A DNA stretch of 12,081 nt. It comes from Candidatus Heimdallarchaeota archaeon (lineage in GTDB: Archaea; Asgardarchaeota; Heimdallarchaeia; JABLTI01). Position 1 is the first letter of the stretch. Every line of letters begins with the position of its first letter. The translations under genes were made by a program, and so were the position numbers. Location: NCBI GenBank assembly GCA_030602675.1, contig JAUVZH010000038.1, positions 1 through 12,081 on the forward strand, written 5' to 3'. A model generated the notes under the pieces. The model ran no database searches. It had not been told where the DNA came from and worked only from the letters and a program-made list of their open reading frames with translations. This document shows, in pieces, positions 1 through 5,707 of this stretch.

Positions 1-1
1 C

Positions 2-484
2 AAATATCTACTAAAATCAAGACTTGGAGTAAATGTTGCTCAATTGCAGAAGCTATTTGAGACGAATAATATCCTGATTTCAGATGATAAAGCGAAAAAT
101 GATTTTCTAAGTAGGATTGAATATCGTGCAAGAAGACGAAAAATACTAACTTATGATTTGTATATGCGTAGCTATTCACCTAGAAGCTCTGATGTATTAG
201 TTTTTGAAATACCATCAGTAGCAAAACATGAAGAAAAACTTCTCTCTGATACAATAGAGAAATTACGTGTTTTTTGTTTCTTAGGACAAATAACAATTGC
301 TAATAGAGATGTCTTTATAATCCCAGGAATTTCTCATGAACATCCTGTCAAAGATATGATTAAACAAAAAATAGATGAAAATGGTCTAATTTCACACTTC
401 TATACAATAAATCTGAATAAAGGGAAATTTGTTCCTCTTCAAGATTTATTCAACTATGAAGAACAGAAATGGAAAACAGCATAG
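2..484 (+). CDS. 3' end of an unrecognised soluble protein gene (5' end outside window)
   Basis: The reading frame is open from base 2 through the TAG at 482-484, so this is the C-terminal part (160 residues) of a longer protein. A TTG at 44 could be read as a start, but coding-like sequence continues upstream of it with no ribosome binding site, so I treat the gene as truncated by the window. The visible protein has no membrane segment and no cysteine cluster. It begins with a helical, HTH-like stretch, then a basic patch (YRARRRK). After that come two alternating strand/helix units (VLVFEIP, a helix, then DVFIIPG and another helix) that could form a ferredoxin-like or RAM-type fold. That resembles Lrp-like regulators only in outline. 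I do not recognise the family and assign no function. Confidence 0.6.
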   Translation, partial: KYLLKSRLGVNVAQLQKLFETNNILISDDKAKNDFLSRIEYRARRRKILTYDLYMRSYSPRSSDVLVFEIPSVAKHEEKLLSDTIEKLRVFCFLGQITIANRDVFIIPGISHEHPVKDMIKQKIDENGLISHFYTINLNKGKFVPLQDLFNYEEQKWKTA

Positions 485-598
485 TATGATGCATATTTTT
501 TATCGAAAACCCCTAAAAAACACTAAAATTCTTTGTAGATTCTCCAAGGTCATCTTCCACTGGAAAAAGAATTTCTCTAAGGAATAAGAAAATTAATC

Positions 599-624
599 TT
601 AGAACGTTCTAAATGACTTTTTTT
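599..624 (+). terminator. 14-bp perfect palindrome followed by a T7 run
   Basis: TTAGAACGTTCTAA at 599-612 is a perfect palindrome, followed by seven T at 618-624 and eight more at 642-649. It lies in the 266-bp gap between the gene ending at 484 and the response regulator starting at 751. It can be read as a short stem with a T tract (termination of the upstream gene) or as a dyad operator for a dimeric regulator. I cannot decide between these; the T tracts slightly favour termination. Confidence 0.35.
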
Positions 625-673
625 ATGTTTTAATCACTCCATTTTTTTTGTCAGAAGTAAAAAAAGAGTCTAT

Positions 674-685
674 TGTATAGTATAA
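674..685 (+). promoter_or_regulatory. TATA-like box for the response regulator gene
   Basis: TGTATAGTATAA lies 66-77 bases upstream of the ATG at 751, just after a purine-rich stretch (aaaaaagag) that could act as a BRE. A start site about 25 bases downstream would leave a leader of roughly 45 bases containing the AAAGGAG ribosome binding site at 734-740. Inference from sequence pattern only. Confidence 0.35.
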
Positions 686-750
686 CATGAGACAAAATAA
701 GCGTTGTCGGAGAATTAAACCCCATTATAGATTAAAGGAGAAGATAAGAA

Positions 751-1206
751 ATGTGCAAAATCATGATTGTGGAAGACAATCGACACATAAGAAAGCTATT
801 CAAAAGCATCCTATTAAAGAGGGGATACGAAATAATTGATGTAGAAGATGGGGAGAAGGCGATACGTATCTATGATAGCTTAGAAAAGAAACCGGAGATT
901 ATAGTAGTAGATTACAGATTGCCAAAATTAAATGGGTTAGAACTTACACATGAAATTCTTACGAGAGATCCATCTTCTAGAATCCTTATGATTACAGGAG
1001 ATCCTCGAATAAATAAAACTGCTATCCAAGAGAGTGGAATTATTTTTAAAATGAAGCCAATTAAAACGAAAGAGCTCATTACAGAGATCGATCTTTTAAA
1101 CACGGAAATAGAATCACACCGAGTTGGAGATGGCTTCCCACAGACGTCAGGAAAAAATAGGATACTTGTCCGGAAAAATGAAATTGGATTTGAATTAGAA
1201 AATTAG
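751..1206 (+). CDS. CheY-like single-domain response regulator
   Basis: Receiver domain over residues 1 to about 120 with all key residues: acidic pair E8-D9, phospho-acceptor D54 in VVDYRLP, T82 in MITGD, and K102-P103 in KMKPI. The domain accepts a phosphoryl group on D54 from a histidine kinase and switches conformation. A tail of about 30 residues (GDGFPQTSGKNR and on) matches no output domain I recognise, so it probably acts by protein-protein contact, like CheY or other archaeal stand-alone receivers. The ATG is supported by AAAGGAG at 734-740, ten bases upstream. No histidine kinase is present in this window, so the cognate kinase must be elsewhere. A strong hairpin begins on the base after the stop codon. 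Confidence 0.9.
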   Translation: MCKIMIVEDNRHIRKLFKSILLKRGYEIIDVEDGEKAIRIYDSLEKKPEIIVVDYRLPKLNGLELTHEILTRDPSSRILMITGDPRINKTAIQESGIIFKMKPIKTKELITEIDLLNTEIESHRVGDGFPQTSGKNRILVRKNEIGFELEN

Positions 1207-1272
1207 CAATGAGTGAAAAGAAAATTACCCTGCAAGTTATGGTTGATCTTGAGGGTAATTCTTCACTCGTTG
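1207..1272 (+). ncRNA. Long imperfect hairpin directly after the response regulator stop
   Basis: CAATGAGTGAA (1207-1217) pairs with TTCACTCGTTG (1262-1272, one G-U). AATTACCCT (1223-1231) pairs with AGGGTAATT (1252-1260), and CAAG (1233-1236) with CTTG (1248-1251). Together they give about 24 pairs closed by an 11-base loop (1237-1247), with AAGAA (1218-1222) opposite C1261 as an asymmetric internal loop and G1232 bulged. The T tract expected of a simple terminator is missing. It may be a structured 3' UTR, an RNA processing site, the leader of the HNH gene or a small RNA. The structure is seen directly; the function is unknown. Confidence 0.5.
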
Positions 1273-1285
1273 AAGAAAAATATTG

Positions 1286-1304
1286 TATCCTCGGAAATAG
1301 GATA
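1286..1304 (+). other. Second small hairpin upstream of the HNH gene
   Basis: TATCCT (1286-1291) pairs with AGGATA (1299-1304) around a seven-base loop, CGGAAAT. It lies 14 bases after the large hairpin and 36 bases before the first possible start of the HNH gene. The two stems may form one structured leader or 3' UTR. Confidence 0.3.
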
Positions 1305-1339
1305 AATTAGAATATCTTTCGATTGAGAAAACAAAAAAA

Positions 1340-1879
1340 ATGTTCAGGAAAAGATATAGGAAAGTGATTAAAATACAAATGTCTAAACTAATACGCTCAA
1401 AAAGCTCGAGAAAATTAGAAGTAGAATTATTGCCATCAACAGTAAAATCCAAATCTCTTTTTCAAATTTATAACAAGAAAAGACGTCTTGATGAATGGAA
1501 GGAAATTAAAGACGAATTACTACGTAGAGAAGGTAACAAATGTTGGATTTGCGGTAAAAAAAGTATTCATTTACATGTCAGTGAATTTTGGGATTTCGAT
1601 GATAAGAACCGAATTATGATTTTAACTGAAATCCATCATGTATGTGATATGTGTCATAAAATAAAACGTACTGATTTCTGGTTTTTCACAGATTATGGAA
1701 AAGAACAACTAAAACAGCTTGGTTTATCGAATGAGGATTTCATAAAACATTACTGTAAAGTAAACAAATGTAAACTGAAGGATTTTGGTAAGAATTGGCG
1801 AAAAGCCATTGACACTTGGAAAGAAAGAAGTAGGTTTGATTGGCAACAAGATTATGGTGAATTTATCTCAATTCATTAA
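1340..1879 (+). CDS. HNH-endonuclease-like zinc protein
   Basis: A 179-residue basic protein with the layout of an HNH/treble-clef nuclease: C68-x2-C71 (CWICG), a beta segment LHVSEFWDFDD (77-87), then HHVCDMCHKIKR with C102-x2-C105 and H106. The rest (HYCKVN, then WKERSRFDW near residues 160-168) fits a family of small HNH proteins that I recall with a LHxHEVWxYDD core and a C-terminal W-x-ERS segment. In that family a His precedes the Glu of the core; here the position is S80, so nuclease activity may be altered. Two starts are possible. ATG 1340 has no ribosome binding site; ATG 1379 (166 aa) has a GTGA 11 bases upstream and would remove a 13-residue basic leader. Three small same-strand ORFs follow. 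The role could be DNA processing, defence or a selfish element. Confidence 0.75.
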   Translation: MFRKRYRKVIKIQMSKLIRSKSSRKLEVELLPSTVKSKSLFQIYNKKRRLDEWKEIKDELLRREGNKCWICGKKSIHLHVSEFWDFDDKNRIMILTEIHHVCDMCHKIKRTDFWFFTDYGKEQLKQLGLSNEDFIKHYCKVNKCKLKDFGKNWRKAIDTWKERSRFDWQQDYGEFISIH

Positions 1880-1907
1880 CTACTAAAAATACCGAGCGTG
1901 AATAAAA

Positions 1908-2012
1908 ATGACTAAACATAAAAAATCGTGTATTAAAACTGAAAAAGAAAATGCTTATGAAAAAGTGACTATGAACTTATTTGAAGGTTTAGAAGGAACA
2001 GGTTTAGAATAA
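1908..2012 (+). CDS. Possible 34-aa small protein
   Basis: ATG at 1908 is preceded by GTGA at 1898-1901 with a six-base spacer, resembling the ribosome binding sites of clear genes nearby. The peptide has a lysine-rich start (MTKHKKS) and an acidic glycine-rich end (FEGLEGTGLE). It lies 28 bases after the HNH stop on the same strand. No homology is recognised, and an ORF this short can arise by chance in AT-rich DNA. The ribosome binding site and the co-directional spacing are the only support. Confidence 0.35.
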   Translation: MTKHKKSCIKTEKENAYEKVTMNLFEGLEGTGLE

Positions 2013-2043
2013 GTAAACAAAATACAGAAGATGAGCAGTACAT

Positions 2044-2181
2044 ATGAAGAGAAATAACCAAGAATTGTTTGACTCAATATTACGAATTCTAGTAGATTCC
2101 TTTGGTGAATTAGAATTCGATGATCATGAATTCGAATATGTTCTAATTAGTTTTGGTTATGATGATACTGGAATTTTTTGA
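2044..2181 (+). CDS. Possible 45-aa acidic small protein, perhaps frameshifted
   Basis: ATG at 2044 opens a 45-residue acidic peptide (about MKRNNQELFDS then SFGELEFDDHEF) ending at TGA 2179-2181, immediately after a run of six T (2174-2179). Skipping one T lets the frame continue 14 more codons (GIFDKVYFYQKIK and on) to a TGA at 2222-2224 that sits inside the GGTGA ribosome binding site of the next gene. That is a typical coupled-operon junction and suggests the natural product may be about 59 aa, through an assembly indel, a mutation or a slippage site. No family is recognised. The start has only weak ribosome binding site support (gatgag). Confidence 0.4.
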   Translation: MKRNNQELFDSILRILVDSFGELEFDDHEFEYVLISFGYDDTGIF

Positions 2182-2228
2182 TAAAGTGTATTTTTATCAG
2201 AAAATAAAGAAATCTATCAGGTGATACC

Positions 2229-2531
2229 TTGAAAAATACTGATTTAAAAGAACAAATAAGAATAATCTTACAAAAAAGATTAGATGCAATTAGCAGTGAA
2301 TTTGACGATTACTTATGCTATAGAAAGTATGGTGTAGAAAGATTTCTTTCAGAAGGATTTCAACCAACTGACGAGGATTTTAAAGTTAGAAAAAGTATAG
2401 TAGAAGAACAATTAGCTGCTGCTGGTACTGAAATTGAAAAAATGGGTGAAGATTTCAAACCTATCCTAAAGGAAATAGCTGAGAAAGATTCAAATCCAGA
2501 TGTAAGAGATTGGGCAAGTAAATTACTTTGA
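2229..2531 (+). CDS. Small helical protein of unknown function (100 aa)
   Basis: The TTG start at 2229 is well supported: AGGTGA at 2219-2224 with a four-base spacer. The 100-residue protein is soluble, charged and almost wholly helical by composition, with one aromatic patch (FDDYLCYRKYG near residues 25-35). The last 20 residues (SNPDVRDWASKLL) resemble a single HEAT-like helical unit. No enzyme motif or DNA-binding motif is recognised. It is the last member of a same-strand group starting with the HNH-like gene and is followed by a T tract, which suggests the group ends here. A partner or inhibitor of the HNH protein is one possibility, but the sequence does not show it. Confidence 0.7.
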   Translation: MKNTDLKEQIRIILQKRLDAISSEFDDYLCYRKYGVERFLSEGFQPTDEDFKVRKSIVEEQLAAAGTEIEKMGEDFKPILKEIAEKDSNPDVRDWASKLL

Positions 2532-2537
2532 ATTAAC

Positions 2538-2548
2538 TTTTTTTTCTT
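2538..2548 (+). terminator. T-rich terminator after the HNH cluster
   Basis: Eight T at 2538-2545, continuing as C and more T, begin six bases after the stop of the 100-aa gene. This is the usual form of an archaeal U-tract terminator and closes the plus-strand cluster before the convergent gene ending at 2657. Confidence 0.5.
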
Positions 2549-2656
2549 TATTTTAAAATCTGTTATTTCTTTCATTCCATCCATCATTACGTTTGAATTT
2601 CAATCAAATTATAATTTAGATTTGTCCTCAAAGCTTCTCACAAATTGCTGCTCAAC

Positions 2657-3151
2657 TTAGTAGTACGTGCCAAGGAAAGGTTTCTGACTTAGTAATTGTT
2701 GTAGGATAAAGACAGTGTTTGGAAAACCTATTCTTAGCTTCTGAAGATTAAGCGATGGATAAGACGTTGCAAGCCATTGATATAAAATATTATGTGAGTA
2801 AGTTTCTATATGTATAAGTGGGACAGGTGCTACTGTTTCAATAGTCTTAATTGTGTCTTCTACTGCCTTCATTTTCCACTCGATTAATACTTGATCAAGA
2901 CATCTTTTTAATCGAGATTTAGCTGTTTCGTCGAGAATAGTATAAATAAGTACTAGGATGAGAATAGGGGCAACAATCGATATAGGACCACCCACAATTA
3001 CTAATATTATTCGACTTCCATCTATAGGATTTGTAAAGGTAAATCCAAGTATCCAAATCAAAATAAACCCGCCAATAAAAGCTAAGACATAATAGCCTTT
3101 CTGCGAGCGATTCTTGTATTGTTTTACTAATTTCCCTAAATTCTCAGACAT
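2657..3151 (-). CDS. Two-helix membrane protein of unknown function
   Basis: 164 residues. A short basic N terminus (KLVKQYKNRSQK) is followed by two strongly hydrophobic helices, about residues 20-39 and 47-72, joined by a short polar turn (TNPIDGSR). This predicts a hairpin in the cytoplasmic membrane. The remaining 90 residues are soluble and begin with an amphipathic charged helix (DETAKSRLKRCLDQVL); by the positive-inside rule both ends are probably cytoplasmic. No catalytic motif or known family is recognised. The ATG at 3151 has only a weak purine stretch upstream (gagagaacg). It lies downstream of radA on the same strand, but 277 bp and a probable terminator separate them, so it is likely transcribed on its own. 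Confidence 0.7.
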   Translation of the reverse strand: MSENLGKLVKQYKNRSQKGYYVLAFIGGFILIWILGFTFTNPIDGSRIILVIVGGPISIVAPILILVLIYTILDETAKSRLKRCLDQVLIEWKMKAVEDTIKTIETVAPVPLIHIETYSHNILYQWLATSYPSLNLQKLRIGFPNTVFILQQLLSQKPFLGTYY

Positions 3152-3180
3152 CGTTCTCTCATTAGTATTTAATTATTACT

Positions 3181-3193
3181 AGATAAATTATCT
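3181..3193 (-). promoter_or_regulatory. 13-bp dyad overlapping a TATA-like box upstream of the membrane protein gene
   Basis: AGATAA-A-TTATCT is a perfect dyad about a single central base, 30-42 bases upstream of the ATG at 3151. Read on the minus strand it overlaps an AATTTATC TATA-like element. It may be an operator where a dimeric repressor would exclude TBP, or only an AT-rich promoter core. Confidence 0.25.
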
Positions 3194-3347
3194 GTATGAT
3201 TTCAGCGAGAGAATTACAAAAGAAAAATCTTAATCAGAGAGTAGAAGACACTACTAATCATGTATCATACAAATAATATTGCTTATGTTGGACTATGCTC
3301 ATAAAATAATTCTGTTTTTCCTTATAACAAGAGTTTCTTCTATAAAT

Positions 3348-3402
3348 AAAAAAAGAATTCAAAATGGATATCAAAAATAGAATATTGAAGGGAAATCCCT
3401 TC
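3348..3402 (-). terminator. radA terminator: stem-loop then T7
   Basis: On the minus strand, GAAGGG pairs with CCCTTC (3402-3397 with 3392-3387) around a four-base loop, beginning 27 bases after the radA stop. Shorter T runs and a seven-T tract (3354-3348) follow. This supports the end of the radA transcript before the membrane protein gene. Confidence 0.5.
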
Positions 3403-3428
3403 TCTAGTTATTTGAATAGTTTACTTCA

Positions 3429-4667
3429 CTATCCATCATGTATTCCATCACTTAAGATTTCAAAAATGGTCTCAACTTCTGGAAGATTTGGTGAGTCAAC
3501 AATTCGAGCAACACGTTTTGTTTGTTTAGATTTTCGCAGGTAAACCCTGGTTGTACAAGAATGAGCAACAATGTGACCGCCTATTGGTGCAGTCGGATCT
3601 CCGAAGAAGAAGTCAGGACGAGCCATAACTTGGTTTGTTACCAATATTGCTACATGATGCATTTCAGATAATTTCAACAAGAAGTGAATATGTTGGTTCA
3701 AATGCTGTTGACGAGAAGCTAAAGTTCCTCTACCGATATATTCTGCCCTAAAGTGTGATGTAAGTGAATCGACCACAACCAGTCTAATATTTTTTTCTCG
3801 AGCAATTACACTAACGTCTCGAGCCAAATTTGCTTGATGATCAGAAGTATATGCTCTACCAACAGTGATATTTTGAAGTGTTTGCTGAGGGTCAAGACCA
3901 AATCGTTCTGCCATTTCTACGATTCTTTCAGGTCTGAATGTTCCTTCTGTATCAATATACGCTGCATTTCCTTCTAAACCACCTTGTTCTCTTGGAAGCT
4001 GGACTGTCACACATAATTGATGAGCAATTTGTGTTTTACCTGTACGATATTCACCGTAGAGCTCAGTAATGCTGCCTGTTTCAATTCCACCGCCAAAAAG
4101 TTCATCAAGATTATCAGAACCAGTAGTTACTCTCTCAAGACCAAGTCGTTCAGTATAGAGAGTATCTGCTGTACTAAATGTCAATCCAACTTGTTCTTGA
4201 CACATTTTAATGAGCTTAGCAGCTGTTTTTTCGCCCAAATCAGCATTATCAACTAATTCTTTTATACTAGAAAGTGCAATCGATCTAATTGATACTAAAC
4301 CCGCTTCCTTTAGCTTGTGGCCAGTAGCAGGTCCAACTCCCGGAAGATCTTGAACAGGAATTTCTTTTTTATCGTCTCTAGAAATGGCATCGAAATAGCC
4401 ACCCTCGAATGTTGCCCATGCAGGAGTTTCTTTTGGTTTTTCTTCCTCTTCATCTTTTTTCTTCTTTGTAGCTTTCGTACCTTTCTTTGGCTTCTCTTCT
4501 ACATCTTCAGCTTTTGCTTTGGTAGTCTTCGCTTTTTTATCGTCATCTTCCAAAACACTTTGATAAGCGTCTTCGACCAGTTCATCTAGGGGAGTTTGTT
4601 TCTCTTCCTTTTTCTTAGTGGATGTCTTTTTCTTAGGAGCATCCTTTTCCTCTTTCTTTTTTGACAT
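3429..4667 (-). CDS. radA: RadA recombinase with a long charged N-terminal tail
   Basis: Archaeal RecA/Rad51-family recombinase that forms filaments on single-stranded DNA and catalyses strand exchange in repair and recombination. Order: Lys/Glu-rich tail (1 to about 80); linker with WATFEGGYF (84-92); helix-hairpin-helix domain with LPGVGPATGHKL (108-119); FxxA polymerisation motif F164-S-T-A167; Walker A GEYRTGKT (205-212); DTEGTFRPER with catalytic E241; Walker B VVVDS (297-301); L2 loop MARPDFFFGDP (348-358) and PIGGHIVAH (361-369). At 412 residues it is some 70-80 longer than typical RadA, all of it in the tail. The Walker A has the RTGKTQ form of RAD51 rather than the GSGKTQ usual in archaea. 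The ATG is fixed by AGGAG at 4680-4676, eight bases upstream. It is transcribed divergently from the tRNA-binding protein gene. Confidence 0.97.
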   Translation of the reverse strand: MSKKKEEKDAPKKKTSTKKKEEKQTPLDELVEDAYQSVLEDDDKKAKTTKAKAEDVEEKPKKGTKATKKKKDEEEEKPKETPAWATFEGGYFDAISRDDKKEIPVQDLPGVGPATGHKLKEAGLVSIRSIALSSIKELVDNADLGEKTAAKLIKMCQEQVGLTFSTADTLYTERLGLERVTTGSDNLDELFGGGIETGSITELYGEYRTGKTQIAHQLCVTVQLPREQGGLEGNAAYIDTEGTFRPERIVEMAERFGLDPQQTLQNITVGRAYTSDHQANLARDVSVIAREKNIRLVVVDSLTSHFRAEYIGRGTLASRQQHLNQHIHFLLKLSEMHHVAILVTNQVMARPDFFFGDPTAPIGGHIVAHSCTTRVYLRKSKQTKRVARIVDSPNLPEVETIFEILSDGIHDG

Positions 4668-4983
4668 TTTTTTTTCTCCTGAAATAACTCAAAGACCTAA
4701 ATCAATATGATTCTTTCGTTTCTTAGGAGATAGAAAAGTCATCATCTAATATAAATCCTTTACTTTGCTTGTGTTTAAGTTTCGCTTTAGGTTTCTGAAA
4801 TATTTCTAAGTTAAGCTAAATGCACTTAGTATTAAAAGCGCTTCTGTGAGGGTTGACCGAAAGTATTCCCTGTAAAGAAAGGAGTTTTCCTTTGAAAAAA
4901 GAGGAAAAATCATTTAGAGAAAGAAGTTTAGAATAGTACTGAAAAAAGAATTTATGACGTGAAAATGAAATAAGGTGAGAAAT
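4668..4983. other. 316-bp divergent intergenic region between radA and the tRNA-binding protein gene
   Basis: No ORF of credible length is present on either strand. It holds the radA ribosome binding site and TATA box at the left end, and at the right end a possible TATA element for the plus-strand gene (TTTAGAATAG near 4928-4937) and its GGTGA site at 4974-4978. A small hairpin lies between them: AAAGGA (4878-4883) and TCCTTT (4888-4893) around GTTT. The segment 4840-4875 is locally richer in G+C than its surroundings, but I could not fold it into a tRNA or a C/D box RNA. Confidence 0.5.
4747..4755 (-). promoter_or_regulatory. radA TATA box
   Basis: On the minus strand, TTTATATTA preceded by purine-rich AAAGGA (BRE-like) lies about 80-88 bases upstream of the radA ATG. 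A start site some 25 bases downstream would give a leader of roughly 55 bases that includes the AGGAG site. The match to the archaeal TATA consensus is close. Confidence 0.5.
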
Positions 4984-5676
4984 TTGACTGGAATTGATTC
5001 AGATGCTAGGATAGTAATTGCTGAAGGAATTACAAACGAATTTACTGATTTAGTTCAAAATAAACGAATACCGCTTACACTTAATCGTCAAAAAATACTC
5101 TCAAGACTATCTGAGATAAGAAGTAAACTAATGGCGTTAAAGTGGGGTTATAAGCCTCTTGAGCAAATTCTACTTTCAAAAGAATTGAGAGATATTGAGA
5201 TTTTTGCTAAGGATATATTCGATTCATTTCCTGAAAGATGGGAAGAAATACTTTCATCAAGAGGAATGGAAGGAAAATTATCAGTAGCCAATTTGCTATT
5301 CATAAGGAACTTCTTCTACACAATGAGAGAAAGATTAACGAAAGGACTATCTGATGATTATGCTGATACAATTGACATTCTATGTGGAGAGATATTATCT
5401 GTAGATCAATTAGATACCAAAAATTGGAAATGCTTAGTTACAGATGGAGTAGCTAGATATAATGTAGCAACAAATATTGCTGGTTTAAAGAAAGGTGACA
5501 TTTTACCTATTGCTAAATTACCTCCTCAAATAATTCATGGGGTTTTATCCGAAGGGATGTTTATTGACTCAAAAGAATTCACTAAAGATGATGTTGGTAA
5601 AAGACCGGAATTGTCTGACAAAGAACTAGGACAAGCAAGAGGATTACTAGAAAGACAATATGTCAGTAAGAAATAA
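4984..5676 (+). CDS. Archaeal EMAP/Trbp111-type tRNA-binding domain protein
   Basis: 230 residues. A helical N-terminal half starts with DSDARIVIAEG and contains several charged helices. The C-terminal part resembles the tRNA_bind OB fold (about residues 128-196): CGEILSVDQLD, a strand with VTDGVARYNVATNI, then KLPPQIIHGVLSEGMFI (178-194), the diagnostic GVxSEGM element. The whole matches an archaeal family of stand-alone tRNA-binding proteins that I recall from Thermococcales. They are thought to bind tRNA structure and perhaps assist aminoacyl-tRNA synthetases; the exact role is not established here. I prefer TTG 4984: GGTGA at 4974-4978 sits five bases upstream. A GTG at 4975 is in frame but lies inside that site. 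It converges with mfnB across 31 bp. Confidence 0.75.
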   Translation: MTGIDSDARIVIAEGITNEFTDLVQNKRIPLTLNRQKILSRLSEIRSKLMALKWGYKPLEQILLSKELRDIEIFAKDIFDSFPERWEEILSSRGMEGKLSVANLLFIRNFFYTMRERLTKGLSDDYADTIDILCGEILSVDQLDTKNWKCLVTDGVARYNVATNIAGLKKGDILPIAKLPPQIIHGVLSEGMFIDSKEFTKDDVGKRPELSDKELGQARGLLERQYVSKK

Positions 5677-5707
5677 CAAGTATATAGAAATTAAAATTGA
5701 AGTTTTT

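Noticed and set aside
1340..1879. HNH gene as part of a group I/II intron or insertion sequence
   Set aside because: No intron structure, terminal inverted repeats, target-site duplication or interrupted host gene is visible.
3152..3428. Hidden gene between the membrane protein gene and radA
   Set aside because: Only promoter-like AT-rich sequence, a dyad and a terminator are seen; no ORF with a ribosome binding site.
4017..4589. Plus-strand ORFs of 79 and 90 codons opposite radA
   Set aside because: They lie wholly within a gene of certain identity, show low-complexity Phe/Ser/Leu composition, and lack ribosome binding sites.
4840..4900. tRNA or C/D box RNA between radA and the tRNA-binding protein gene
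   Set aside because: No cloverleaf, T-loop consensus, or C and D box pair could be placed; only a 6-bp stem is evident.
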